DNA from: Hydrogenovibrio sp. 3SP14C1
GTDB taxonomy: Bacteria > Pseudomonadota > Gammaproteobacteria > Thiomicrospirales > Thiomicrospiraceae
DNA: 64,000 nt
NCBI RefSeq assembly: GCF_029625905.1
Contig: NZ_JARTLM010000012.1
Location: 1-64,000 of the forward strand
Direction: 5' to 3'
The position numbers were made by a program, and so were the translations under genes. The notes under the pieces are model-generated. The model was not told where the DNA came from. It ran no database searches and was given only the letters and a program-made list of their open reading frames with translations. Every line of letters begins with the position of its first letter. Positions within the stretch are counted from its first letter, which is position 1. Of the stretch, positions 38,762 through 47,947 are shown piece after piece.

Positions 38762-39253
38762 ATGTTAAATATGACTGCTTCCGAATTGTTTGATTATTTT
38801 CAAGAGAACGCGATTTGTGAATCATTAACGCGTCCAGATGTGGAAGTTATGAGCGAGTTCTTACAAGAAAAAAATTTGAAAAAAGGCGATGTTATTTTTG
38901 ATATGGGTGATGTCGGTGATTCAATGTTCTTTATTGTGAAAGGAAAGGTTGCTTTTTCCACCACAGATGGACAGGATGAGGCAGAAGTAGGGGTGCAAGG
39001 GCCAGGTAACTTGATTGGAGAAATGTCTTTCTTTGATAGAAAGCCCCGTATGTTAAAAATGTCAGCAAGATCAAAAGAAGTGACTTTGTTAGAAATCAAA
39101 CGACCGATGTATGATCGTTTAAAAGTCGAGCATCCTTATATTGCGGTAAACCTGGTTGAGAATGCAGTGGTGAGCTTGGATCACTTAGTACGAGCACTCA
39201 GTAACGATGTTTCTCATTTTGAGCATTATATGGTTGGGTTTGGACGCCATTAA
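38762..39253 (+). CDS. Cyclic-nucleotide-binding-domain protein
   Basis: A 163-residue protein consisting of one cNMP-binding-type beta barrel (about 15-130), with GDVIFDMGDVGDSMFFIVKGKV and GNLIGEMSFFD. It has a short helical tail and no DNA-binding domain. The phosphate-binding cassette lacks the full R-x-A signature of CRP, so the ligand may be different or absent. It is transcribed after the methyltransferase and before rpsO. Confidence 0.85.
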   Translation: MLNMTASELFDYFQENAICESLTRPDVEVMSEFLQEKNLKKGDVIFDMGDVGDSMFFIVKGKVAFSTTDGQDEAEVGVQGPGNLIGEMSFFDRKPRMLKMSARSKEVTLLEIKRPMYDRLKVEHPYIAVNLVENAVVSLDHLVRALSNDVSHFEHYMVGFGRH

Positions 39254-39277
39254 TTCAGATTTTATTGGTTAGAATCG

Positions 39278-39305
39278 TAGACAAACTAGAAAGGGCGTGT
39301 ATAAT
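39278..39305 (+). promoter_or_regulatory. sigma70 promoter of rpsO
   Basis: TAGACA (39278-39283), a 16-base spacer, then TATAAT (39300-39305). The -10 is exact and the -35 differs from consensus at one base. It lies about 70 bases before the rpsO start. Confidence 0.75.
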
Positions 39306-39376
39306 ACGTTCTTTCATTTCTGCCATCGGTTGCGGAAAGAGATATTTTTTTAACCGATTTATCAAGGATAAAAGTT

Positions 39377-39643
39377 ATGTTAACACCAGAAGATAAAGCA
39401 GCAATCGTTGCTGACTATGCAACTTCAGAAGGCGATACAGGTTCTCCAGAAGTACAGGTTGCGTTATTAACGCACCGTATCACTTACCTAACTGAACATT
39501 TCAAAAGCCATATTCATGACAACCATTCACGTACAGGTCTTTTACGTTTAGTAAGCCGTCGTCGTAAGTTGCTTGATTATTTGCATAAGAAAAATGCACA
39601 AAGATATTTTGACTTGATTAAAAAGCTTGGTCTACGTAAGTAA
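39377..39643 (+). CDS. rpsO: 30S ribosomal protein S15
   Basis: An 88-residue protein of typical length, with the four-helix pattern and [36 protein letters not shown] and the [13 protein letters not shown] end. It binds 16S rRNA in the platform. It has its own promoter, followed by a terminator and then pnp, as in E. coli. Confidence 0.98.
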   Translation: MLTPEDKAAIVADYATSEGDTGSPEVQVALLTHRITYLTEHFKSHIHDNHSRTGLLRLVSRRRKLLDYLHKKNAQRYFDLIKKLGLRK

Positions 39644-39656
39644 GACCCATCAAGCA

Positions 39657-39690
39657 GAAAAAAAGCCCCGCATTGCGGGGTTTTTTTTTA
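39657..39690 (+). terminator. Terminator after rpsO
   Basis: AAAAAAAGCCCCGC and GCGGGGTTTTTTTTT pair around ATT, with a long T tract. Some read-through into pnp is usual at this position in relatives. Confidence 0.9.
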
Positions 39691-39814
39691 GCTGAATAAA
39701 ACTGAGTTTTTGCGATAAATCTTGTTCTGTCTGTTGTTTGCTGAGGGATTTGTTGTAAAATGTTTCAGCGTTTAATTTATTATTTTTACGACCCAGGCCG
39801 GAAACCGTTTTAAG

Positions 39815-39861
39815 CCTGAATCCTCAGCTGTTTTAGTGTATAAAATCGCTGAGGATTCAGG
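39815..39861 (+). promoter_or_regulatory. Long hairpin in the pnp leader, candidate RNase III site
   Basis: Two perfect 14-base arms (39815-39828 and 39848-39861, beginning CCTGAATCC) enclose a 19-base loop. In E. coli a double-stranded leader stem is cut by RNase III, after which PNPase represses its own message. The same place and form suggest the same control here. Confidence 0.7.
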
Positions 39862-39924
39862 TTTCATTGGCTAGGTAGGTCGTTGATACGACAACTCGTA
39901 TCTAACCTGACAAGGAATGAAGTT

Positions 39925-42009
39925 ATGTCTAAGTTTACTAAGTCTTTTCAGTATGGAAAGCATGAAGTTCGTTTTGAAACTGGAGAAATTGCACGTCAAG
40001 CTGATGGCGCAGTAATGGTTTCAATGGGCGATACGCAGCTATTGGTAACGGTTGTGGGCGCTAAAAGTGCCAAAGAAGGTCAAGATTTCTTCCCCTTAAC
40101 CGTTCAATATCAAGAAAAAGCCTATTCTGCAGGCCGTATTCCTGGTGGATTCTTAAAACGTGAAGGGCGTCCTTCTGAAAAAGAAACGTTGACATCTCGT
40201 TTAATCGACCGTCCAATCCGTCCTTTATTCCCTAAAGGCTTTATGAATGAAGTACAAGTTATTGCAATGGTTGTATCTTTAGATCCTGAGATTGGAACGG
40301 AAGTGCCTGCGATGCTGGGAACCTCTGCAGCTTTGGCGATTTCTGGAATACCATTTGAAGGCCCGATTGGTGCTGCGGTTGTCGGCTATAAAGACAACGG
40401 CTATATTTTGAACCCATCAAGTGAAGAGCTTAAAGAGTCGGACTTAGAGCTGAGTGTTGCTGGAACTGCTGATGCTGTATTAATGGTTGAATCTGAAGCA
40501 GCTGAATTATCTGAAGACATCATGTTAGGTGCAGTGGTATTCGGGCATGAGCAAATGCAAGTGGCGATTGAAGCGATTAACGAATTAAAAGCTGAAGCGG
40601 GTAAACCTGCTTGGGATTGGGAACCAGCGACAGAAAATACCGAATTAAAAACAAAAGTCTTTGATGCGATTCGTTCAGATGTAGAAGCCGCGTATAGCAT
40701 TGCTGATAAAATGGATCGGTATGCTGCAATCGATGCCGCAAAAGCAAAAGTGATGGATGCGTTAGCCGCGACTGAAGAAAACACGGATGGGTATGATGCT
40801 GGAGAAATCGACAAGATGGTCGGTAAACTGCAGAAAGAAATCGTTCGTGGCCGTATTATCGCCGGTGAACCCCGTATTGATGGTCGTGATACTCAAACAA
40901 TTCGAAATATTGACTGTAAAGTCGGCATTCTTCCTAAAGTTCATGGTTCTGCTTTGTTTACTCGTGGAGAAACACAAGCGATTGTTGTCACCACATTAGG
41001 AACAGAAAAAGACGCTAAGATGGTCGATGACCTAACAGGCTCATATAATGACCGCTTTATGCTGCATTATAACTTTCCTCCTTACTCAGTCGGTGAATGT
41101 GGTCGTGTTGGTACACCAGGTCGTCGTGAAATTGGTCATGGTATGTTGGCGCGCCGTGGGGTTGCTGCTTTACTACCGACAGCAGATGAATTCCCTTACA
41201 CCATTCGTGTCGTTTCAGAGATTACCGAATCAAATGGTTCTTCTTCAATGGCAACGGTTTGTGGGACGTCAATGTCCTTGATGCATGCTGGTGTTCCTGT
41301 CGCAGCACCGATTGCTGGGATTGCAATGGGGCTGGTTAAAGAAGAATCTGGTTTTGCGGTCTTATCAGATATTCTGGGGGATGAAGATCACCTAGGGGAT
41401 ATGGATTTTAAAGTTGCTGGAACCGAGCAAGGTGTTACTGCACTGCAAATGGATATCAAGATCACTGGTATTACGCAAGAAATCATGCAGATTGCTTTAA
41501 AACAAGCCAAAGATGGTCGTTTACATATTTTAAAAGAAATGGAAAAGGCAATCGGTTCTTCAAACCAGGATGTAGCAACGACTGCACCTCGTTTCTTTAC
41601 GGTAAAAGTGAAGCCTGAAAAAGTTCGTGAAATCATCGGTAAAGGTGGTGCAACCATTCGTTCGATTACGGAAGAAACGGGTGTCACAATCGAAATTGAT
41701 GATGATGGCAACGTTAAAATTGCTGCAGTGGATGACGAGTCTGCTAATGCCGCTAAAGCTCGTATTGCGGAAATTACAGCTGAACCTGAAATTGGTAAAG
41801 TTTACGATGCCAAAGTGGTTAAGATTGTTGATTTTGGTGCTTTCGTTTCCTATATGCCAGGTCGTGAAGGGTTGGTTCACGTCTCACAGATTGCTGATGA
41901 ACGTGTCGAAGACGTGAATGAATACTTAAAAGAAGGACAAGAAATCAAGGTTCGTCTGACCGATGTTGATAAACAAGGTCGTGTTAAATTGTCTATAAAG
42001 GCAGTTTAA
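39925..42009 (+). CDS. pnp: Polyribonucleotide nucleotidyltransferase (PNPase)
   Basis: A 694-residue 3'-5' phosphorolytic exoribonuclease. Two RNase PH domains (about 10-140 and 310-540) flank a helical domain. The KH domain (about 550-610, with [12 protein letters not shown]) and the S1 domain (about 620-690, with [12 protein letters not shown]) follow. The ATG at 39925, with AAGGAATG in front, matches the family start [11 protein letters not shown]; an in-frame extension upstream would cover the leader hairpin region and is not used. Confidence 0.97.
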   Translation: MSKFTKSFQYGKHEVRFETGEIARQADGAVMVSMGDTQLLVTVVGAKSAKEGQDFFPLTVQYQEKAYSAGRIPGGFLKREGRPSEKETLTSRLIDRPIRPLFPKGFMNEVQVIAMVVSLDPEIGTEVPAMLGTSAALAISGIPFEGPIGAAVVGYKDNGYILNPSSEELKESDLELSVAGTADAVLMVESEAAELSEDIMLGAVVFGHEQMQVAIEAINELKAEAGKPAWDWEPATENTELKTKVFDAIRSDVEAAYSIADKMDRYAAIDAAKAKVMDALAATEENTDGYDAGEIDKMVGKLQKEIVRGRIIAGEPRIDGRDTQTIRNIDCKVGILPKVHGSALFTRGETQAIVVTTLGTEKDAKMVDDLTGSYNDRFMLHYNFPPYSVGECGRVGTPGRREIGHGMLARRGVAALLPTADEFPYTIRVVSEITESNGSSSMATVCGTSMSLMHAGVPVAAPIAGIAMGLVKEESGFAVLSDILGDEDHLGDMDFKVAGTEQGVTALQMDIKITGITQEIMQIALKQAKDGRLHILKEMEKAIGSSNQDVATTAPRFFTVKVKPEKVREIIGKGGATIRSITEETGVTIEIDDDGNVKIAAVDDESANAAKARIAEITAEPEIGKVYDAKVVKIVDFGAFVSYMPGREGLVHVSQIADERVEDVNEYLKEGQEIKVRLTDVDKQGRVKLSIKAV

Positions 42010-42057
42010 TCGTTTCTATCGAATCTTTTTTGTCTTACAAAAAAGTCTCGTACTATT

Positions 42058-42084
42058 TAAAAGGCCGTTTCAACGGCCTTTTTC
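42058..42084 (+). terminator. Terminator after pnp
   Basis: AAAAGGCCGTT and AACGGCCTTTTT-type arms pair around TCA and end in Ts. Confidence 0.85.
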
Positions 42085-42112
42085 GCATGTCTAATAAAGA
42101 AGAAGAGTTTAT

Positions 42113-45025
42113 ATGTCAACACAGCACCCAGCGTTTGAATTTATTAATGAACACGTTATTGAATCGTTGAACATCACGGTTCAGCATTTTAAACATAAAG
42201 TGACAGGAGCTGAGCACTACCACCTTTCTGCAGATGATCCTCAGAATGTGTTTATGGTTGCTTTAAGAACGGTTCCGATGGATTCAAGCGGGGTTGCGCA
42301 TATCTTGGAACATACGGTTTTATGCGGCAGCGAAAAGTATCCCGTGCGGGACCCTTTCTTTATGATGATTCGTCGTTCTTTGAATACCTTTATGAATGCT
42401 TTTACTTCTAGTGATTGGACAGCTTATCCGTTTGCAACAGAGAATAGAAAAGACTTTGATAATCTATTGCAAGTCTATATGGATGCTGTGTTTTTTCCAA
42501 ATATTGACCCGTTAGATTTTGCACAGGAAGGACATCGTTTAGAGTTTGAGGAAATGGATAATCCTGATTCAAACTTAACCTATAAGGGTGTTGTATTTAA
42601 TGAAATGAAAGGAGCGATGAGTTCTCCTGTCGCAACTTTATGGCAACAGTTTTCGAGTGAATTGTATCCAACTTCTACCTATCACTATAACAGTGGTGGG
42701 AACCCTAAAGACATTCCTGCTTTAACGTATGAGCAGTTAGTTGAATTCCACCGTTTTCATTATCACCCGTCTAATTCGGTATTCTTAACGTACGGTGATA
42801 TTCCTGCTCAAACGCATCAAGCTGATTTCGAATCTTTAGCGTTGCATCGTTTTAAAGAGAATGTACCTAAGGTTATGGTAACGAATGAAGAGCGTTACAC
42901 TGAACCTAAAACCGTCACCGGAAAATATGCGTTAAATGAAGACTCTTTAAGTGAGAAAACGCATATTGTTTTAGGCTGGTTGCTGGGTGAAAACAAAAAT
43001 CCAATGGATGTTTTAAAAGGACATTTGTTGTCAGCAGTTTTATTGGATAATAGCGCCTCGCCATTAAGACAGGCAATAGAGGAATCTGATTTGGCCGCAG
43101 CGCCCTCTCCGTTATGTGGACTGGAAGATTCCAATAAGGAAATGGCTTTTATTGCCGGGGTTCAAGGATCTGAAGCAGAACATGCTGAAGCCATTGAAGC
43201 GTTGATTATTGAGACTTTGCAAAACATTGTTGAAGAGGGGATCGATACCGAACAAGTAGAAGCCATGTTGCACCAGCTTGAGTTTTCGCAACGTGAAATT
43301 GGTGGGGACAGCTACCCTTATGGACTTCAGCTGATTATACAAGCGTTGTCAGGCACGATGCATGAAGGGGATCCGATTGCTTTATTAGACACCAATGCCG
43401 CATTACAGCAGCTTAGAAAAGACGTCGAAAACCCAAGATTTATTCCCGACTTGATCCAAAACTGGATTCTGGATAATCCACATCGTGTGCGTTATACACT
43501 AGAACCGGATGATGGCTTATCCGCACAGGATGAGTCGGCAGAAAAAGCAAAATTGGCTGACATTCAGGCGCATTTATCTGATAAAGAAAAACAAGCAATC
43601 ATTTCTCAATCGTTGGCTTTAAAAGCACGACAAGAACAAGATGATGATGCTTCCATTCTGCCAGAAGTAACCAAAAAAGATGTGCCTGCGGACATTAAAA
43701 ACATCCGCCCGACACAACAAACAGACTTACCTTCAATGACGGCGTACCAAACTGGCACGAACGGGTTGACTTACCAACAGTTGGTTATTGATCTTCCCGA
43801 TTTTTCTGAGTCAGAGAAAAAGGTTTTGCCTTTATTTAATGCTTGCTTGGCTGAATTAGGGTCAGCAGATCGAGATTATTTACAAACCCAATCACTGCAA
43901 GCGGCTTTGACGGGCGGGCTTTCTGCTCGCTCTACAGTCCGTGCTGATTTAAATAATATCGATCAGTTTCATAGTCATTTTATTTTGTCTGGAAAAGCAT
44001 TGAATACCAACCAAGCCGATTTGGCCAATTTAATGTTGGAAACATTAGGAGAAGCGCGTTTTGATGAACATGCTCGAATCCGTGACTTGGTAGGACAGAT
44101 CCGTACTTCGATTGATCAAGGCGTGACGGGGAATGGACATGGTTTGGCAATGTCAGCAGCCACTCAAAATGCATCCCCTGTGGCAAACTGGAACTTTAAT
44201 CGTTCGGGCTTTGCAGGCATTCAAACCATCAAGTCGCTTTACGATGGGTTATCAGAGGATAGTCAGTTAGAAACTCTGTCTAATCAGTTCCAATCAATTC
44301 AACAAAAATTGATGAACTCCGTTAAGCAATCATTGGTTATTTCAGATGAAGAAGGGCTTGATGGCGCGATTGAAAGTCTTTCTAGCTGGCAATCAATGAT
44401 GACCAATACCTCGAATACAAATGGGCTAGAGCTGTCTGCATCACATGAAAAAATTCACCAGGCCTGGATTACCAGCACTCAAGTGAACTTCTGCGCCAAG
44501 TCTTATCCTGCAGTGGCCTCAGGCCATGAAGATGCACCGAAGTTGTCGGTGTTGGGCGCGTGTCTTCGGAATGGTTTTTTACATTCTCAGATTCGTGAAA
44601 AAGGCGGTGCTTATGGCGGAGGAGCGACTTTTAATGCCGAAGCGGGGGCTTTCGTATTCTTTTCGTATCGCGATCCGAGATTACAGGAAACGTTATCTGA
44701 CTTTGACCGTTCTTTGCAATGGATCATGAGTAATGAAGCCACACAAGCAAAAGTGGATGAAGCGATCCTTAATGTCATCAGCGCAATCGATAAGCCTGGA
44801 TCTCCAGCTGGAGAGGCCAGAAAAGCCTTCTATCAAGATCTTTATGGTCGTAGTCATGATGTCCGAATGAAACATAGACAAGGCGTTTTAGACACCACTT
44901 TAGAGGATTTACGTCGGGTTGCGAACCAGTATTTGATGCCTGAGAAAGCTTCTTCTGCTGTGCTGACCCATTCCGGTATGGTCGACAGTCTGAAAAAAGA
45001 TGAATTTGAAATTATTACATTGTAA
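42113..45025 (+). CDS. M16C-family metallopeptidase (presequence-protease-like)
   Basis: A 970-residue zinc peptidase with the inverted zinc motif H63-I-L-E-H67, followed by LCGSEKYPVRDPF and the SLNTFMNAFTSSDWTAYPF block typical of M16C. The remainder forms the other M16 folds, including a conserved GGAYGGGATF near 830. There is no signal peptide, so it probably degrades peptides in the cytoplasm. The lipoprotein gene starts 11 bases later. An in-gene CCAGGCCTGG copy is at 44458-44467. Confidence 0.92.
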   Translation: MSTQHPAFEFINEHVIESLNITVQHFKHKVTGAEHYHLSADDPQNVFMVALRTVPMDSSGVAHILEHTVLCGSEKYPVRDPFFMMIRRSLNTFMNAFTSSDWTAYPFATENRKDFDNLLQVYMDAVFFPNIDPLDFAQEGHRLEFEEMDNPDSNLTYKGVVFNEMKGAMSSPVATLWQQFSSELYPTSTYHYNSGGNPKDIPALTYEQLVEFHRFHYHPSNSVFLTYGDIPAQTHQADFESLALHRFKENVPKVMVTNEERYTEPKTVTGKYALNEDSLSEKTHIVLGWLLGENKNPMDVLKGHLLSAVLLDNSASPLRQAIEESDLAAAPSPLCGLEDSNKEMAFIAGVQGSEAEHAEAIEALIIETLQNIVEEGIDTEQVEAMLHQLEFSQREIGGDSYPYGLQLIIQALSGTMHEGDPIALLDTNAALQQLRKDVENPRFIPDLIQNWILDNPHRVRYTLEPDDGLSAQDESAEKAKLADIQAHLSDKEKQAIISQSLALKARQEQDDDASILPEVTKKDVPADIKNIRPTQQTDLPSMTAYQTGTNGLTYQQLVIDLPDFSESEKKVLPLFNACLAELGSADRDYLQTQSLQAALTGGLSARSTVRADLNNIDQFHSHFILSGKALNTNQADLANLMLETLGEARFDEHARIRDLVGQIRTSIDQGVTGNGHGLAMSAATQNASPVANWNFNRSGFAGIQTIKSLYDGLSEDSQLETLSNQFQSIQQKLMNSVKQSLVISDEEGLDGAIESLSSWQSMMTNTSNTNGLELSASHEKIHQAWITSTQVNFCAKSYPAVASGHEDAPKLSVLGACLRNGFLHSQIREKGGAYGGGATFNAEAGAFVFFSYRDPRLQETLSDFDRSLQWIMSNEATQAKVDEAILNVISAIDKPGSPAGEARKAFYQDLYGRSHDVRMKHRQGVLDTTLEDLRRVANQYLMPEKASSAVLTHSGMVDSLKKDEFEIITL

Positions 45026-45036
45026 GAAGGATATTT

Positions 45037-45504
45037 GTGTTTAAGAAAATAACGTTCTTTTTGCTGCTGTCCACGCTATTGGTGGGATGTAGCAATGATT
45101 TGATTCGGCCCGATGATAAGCATATAGAAGCGATGATTCAAGTTAATACGGAAGTGACGAATCAGCACCAGTTACTGCTTAAAATCAAAAGCTGGATGCA
45201 GTCGCGTATTACTGCTCCAGGTGCAGAGGTCGAGTACTTCAATATGACGAATCACCAAGTGAATGGAAAAGGGATGCTTACAATAGACATCCGTGGTAAA
45301 AAATTGCAAACACAATATTTAGTTACAGTAGAAGTTATCTCACCGAGCTTGATTCAATTTGATTCGCGGGACTTTGTCGATTTGCCCGGTGCAAGGTATG
45401 GTGAATCAGATCGTGCTGAAATCTTTCATAATTTCATTAAGCCAAAAGTGATGCAAGTGGTGGAATCGTTAGATATTTATCTAAATGAAGATGAGTCTTT
45501 TTAG
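45037..45504 (+). CDS. Small lipoprotein of unknown function
   Basis: A 155-residue protein that I do not recognise. The N-terminal signal ends in a lipobox LLVGC (Cys18), followed by N and D. The presence of Asp only at position +3, not +2, favours sorting to the outer membrane, if Lol rules apply. The mature part looks like one small alpha/beta domain. It starts with GTG, preceded by AGAAGGA, and is co-transcribed with the M16C peptidase. Confidence 0.78.
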   Translation: MFKKITFFLLLSTLLVGCSNDLIRPDDKHIEAMIQVNTEVTNQHQLLLKIKSWMQSRITAPGAEVEYFNMTNHQVNGKGMLTIDIRGKKLQTQYLVTVEVISPSLIQFDSRDFVDLPGARYGESDRAEIFHNFIKPKVMQVVESLDIYLNEDESF

Positions 45505-45514
45505 AGTGCTTACT

Positions 45515-45552
45515 GGTTAAAACATTTTAAAGTGTTTTAACCATGTCTTTTT
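45515..45552. terminator. Bidirectional terminator between the lipoprotein gene and roxA
   Basis: A perfect 10-bp stem GGTTAAAACA / TGTTTTAACC with an 8-base loop, followed by T-rich sequence. It separates two convergent genes. Confidence 0.7.
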
Positions 45553-45556
45553 TAAC

Positions 45557-46726
45557 TTATTGAATTACTTCAATAAACTGTAGATTCCATAAGTCGTATA
45601 ATAATGCCTGATTACCTGAGTGATTCAAGTAAGATTTAAGCTTTGTTTGATCTATAAAACGTTGGTTACATAAACAACGAATAAAGTCCGGCTCAGCATG
45701 AAAATCTTGCCACTCGGCACTGTTAATATAGAGTTTAACCTGGTTTTGACTAAATTCTGTATAGGCAAATCGGCAGACAGCATCCCTTAAAATACCTTCT
45801 GCATCTTGTAAGGCCTCAACGAAAGTTTCTTTCGGGCAGCTTTCAGTTTCACTAAGGGGGTTAGGTAATAGCTGAGATGCTCCTTGGTCCAGTTGTGTCG
45901 CGAAACGACCAAACCAATTTTTAAGAGCCTCTTCATTTTCAAGCGCAGCCTTAAGTAACGCTTGCGCTTGTTGCCAACTGCCTTCTGAAATTTGACCAGG
46001 CGCGGTGCCTTGCCAGTTAGGATCTTGGTAAAGAGATTGAAACTGCTGTGTTTCCGCTAAGTAATCGCCAAAGCTGTCCCATAACTCTAAGCCGCGATAC
46101 GTTCGGTAGCCAATGGAGAACGTCATACAATCTTCTGTCAAACCGACGCCATGATGCCCCCATTTAGGCGGAACATAGAGAATATCGCCTGGCTGGCAGA
46201 CATACTCATCTTCTACCTTAAACCGTTTCATTAATCGTAAGTCGACCCCTTCAATATAATTGCTTTCATCACAGTCTTGCGAAGTCAGTTGCCAACGACG
46301 TTCGCCTTGGGCTTGTAATAAAAACACATCATAGTGATCGAAATGAGGTCCGACGTTTCCACCTTCAGTCGCGTAGCTGACCATAATGTCATCAATGCGC
46401 CAGCTTGGAATAAAATCAAATTCATTCAGCAGTTCGGTGACTTCAGGTAATAAACGATCCATTCCCTGAACTAATAACGTCCAGTTCTTTTCCGGCAAGT
46501 TTTGATAAAAAGCTTCGTCAAAAGGGCCTTTTTTGAGTTCATACTTTTCTGCATCATGTTGAATAACAATTCGGCTTTCAACTTCTTCTTCTAAGGAAAG
46601 TCCGGCCAGTTCTTCCGCACTGACGGGTGGAGAAAAGTTAGGCAAAGCATTGCGAATTAAAAGGGGCTTTTTTTGCCAGTATTCAGAAAGGAAACTTTCT
46701 TTATCTAAAAGGTCGAAATGAATCAT
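45557..46726 (-). CDS. roxA: Ribosomal protein uL16 arginine hydroxylase RoxA (YcfD)
   Basis: A 389-residue JmjC-fold oxygenase that uses Fe(II) and 2-oxoglutarate to hydroxylate an arginine of ribosomal protein uL16. Metal ligands are H128-x-D130 in GPHFDHYDVF and a His at 191/192 in WGHHGVG, at positions close to those of E. coli YcfD. The winged-helix-like C-terminal half is present. The start at 46726 (MIHFDLLDKESF) is chosen because homology begins there, although the frame is open for 51 more codons that overlap the divergent exporter gene. Confidence 0.93.
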   Translation of the reverse strand: MIHFDLLDKESFLSEYWQKKPLLIRNALPNFSPPVSAEELAGLSLEEEVESRIVIQHDAEKYELKKGPFDEAFYQNLPEKNWTLLVQGMDRLLPEVTELLNEFDFIPSWRIDDIMVSYATEGGNVGPHFDHYDVFLLQAQGERRWQLTSQDCDESNYIEGVDLRLMKRFKVEDEYVCQPGDILYVPPKWGHHGVGLTEDCMTFSIGYRTYRGLELWDSFGDYLAETQQFQSLYQDPNWQGTAPGQISEGSWQQAQALLKAALENEEALKNWFGRFATQLDQGASQLLPNPLSETESCPKETFVEALQDAEGILRDAVCRFAYTEFSQNQVKLYINSAEWQDFHAEPDFIRCLCNQRFIDQTKLKSYLNHSGNQALLYDLWNLQFIEVIQ

Positions 46727-46830
46727 AATAGCTGTAAAACTCGTATTAAATATGGGTGCATTATAGCGTTTTAAAATGCATTCATATAGACTATTTAAAG
46801 GCGTTTCATGATTCCTGAATAGGTATTCAA

Positions 46831-47946
46831 ATGAAACAAAAACCGTCGAAAAATAATTTTGGGATTGGTATGAATACACAACATAAAACCTGGTTAAGTG
46901 GCATTCTCTTTCTGGCTGTCATTGTTGCAGCCATTTCGATCTACGTAAAAGAAATGCCTACGGTCTTGCCTGATGATGTCGTTAAGGTCAATGGTCGAAC
47001 AGAAGCAGACCACTATTTGGCCTCAACCAAAGTATCTGGCAAGATTTTAAAGGTTTTGGTACGTGAAGGGGATGAGGTCAAAAAAGATCAGGTTTTGGCG
47101 GTTTTAGATGATGCTCAAGTCAGAGCGAAGGTCACTCAGGCAGCCGCTGCTTATGGGGCAGCCCAAGCACGTTTAAAGGCAGCTAAAACGAATTTAAAAG
47201 TGTTAAAAAACCAAGTGCCTTTGCAGATTGCAACGGCTGAATCAGCAGTTAAGCACAGTAAGGCTGTTTTGAACAGTGCCGTTGAAAATGCACAGCAGGC
47301 CAAAATTGATGAACGCCGTTATGCTAAATTGTATGAAAAAGGCACAATCCAAAAGCATCAACATGAATCAGCTGCATTGGCGAAGAAAATTGCAGATGAT
47401 AATGTCTTAATTGCAAAAGCAGCAATCAATAAAGCTCAAAAGGCACTCAATGAAACCAAGTTGGGATGGCAACAGATTGAAGCAAGGCAAGATGATGTCA
47501 ATGCGGTTAAAGCGCAAAATTTACAAGCTCAAGCCGCTTTAATGGAAGCAATGAGTGTCTTTGATGATATGAGAATTAAATCGCCCACTGATGGTGTTAT
47601 CACAACCAAACTGATTAACGAAGGTGAGGTCATTGCCTCGGGTGCAGGGTTGTTTGATATTGTTAACTTAAACCAAGTTTACCTAAAAGGCTATATTGCC
47701 GAGAATAAAGTAGGGTTGGTGCATTTGGGGCAAAAAGCAAATATTAAAATCGATTCCTTGCCAGAACAGAACTTTCCAGCCACCATTCGATATATAGCCT
47801 CGGAAACGGAGTTCACTCCGAAAGAAGTTCAAACGCAGGACGAGCGCGTTAAATTGGTGTATGCCATCAAATTATATCTCGACGATAACCCAAAGAAACG
47901 AATTACTCCTGGGCTCCCAGCAGATGCTTATGTTCAGGTGAAATAA
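46831..47946 (+). CDS. HlyD/YbhG-like membrane fusion protein
   Basis: A 371-residue periplasmic adaptor anchored by one membrane helix (about 20-36). The lipoyl-like half VSGKILKVLVREGDEVKKDQVLA (two conserved segments near 61-84) precedes a long coiled-coil hairpin (about 95-225), and the second lipoyl half and beta barrel follow. It would join the ABC exporter encoded downstream to an outer-membrane channel. An internal ATG at 46870 is an alternative start. The ATP-binding gene begins two bases after its stop. Confidence 0.9.
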   Translation: MKQKPSKNNFGIGMNTQHKTWLSGILFLAVIVAAISIYVKEMPTVLPDDVVKVNGRTEADHYLASTKVSGKILKVLVREGDEVKKDQVLAVLDDAQVRAKVTQAAAAYGAAQARLKAAKTNLKVLKNQVPLQIATAESAVKHSKAVLNSAVENAQQAKIDERRYAKLYEKGTIQKHQHESAALAKKIADDNVLIAKAAINKAQKALNETKLGWQQIEARQDDVNAVKAQNLQAQAALMEAMSVFDDMRIKSPTDGVITTKLINEGEVIASGAGLFDIVNLNQVYLKGYIAENKVGLVHLGQKANIKIDSLPEQNFPATIRYIASETEFTPKEVQTQDERVKLVYAIKLYLDDNPKKRITPGLPADAYVQVK

Positions 47947-47947
47947 G

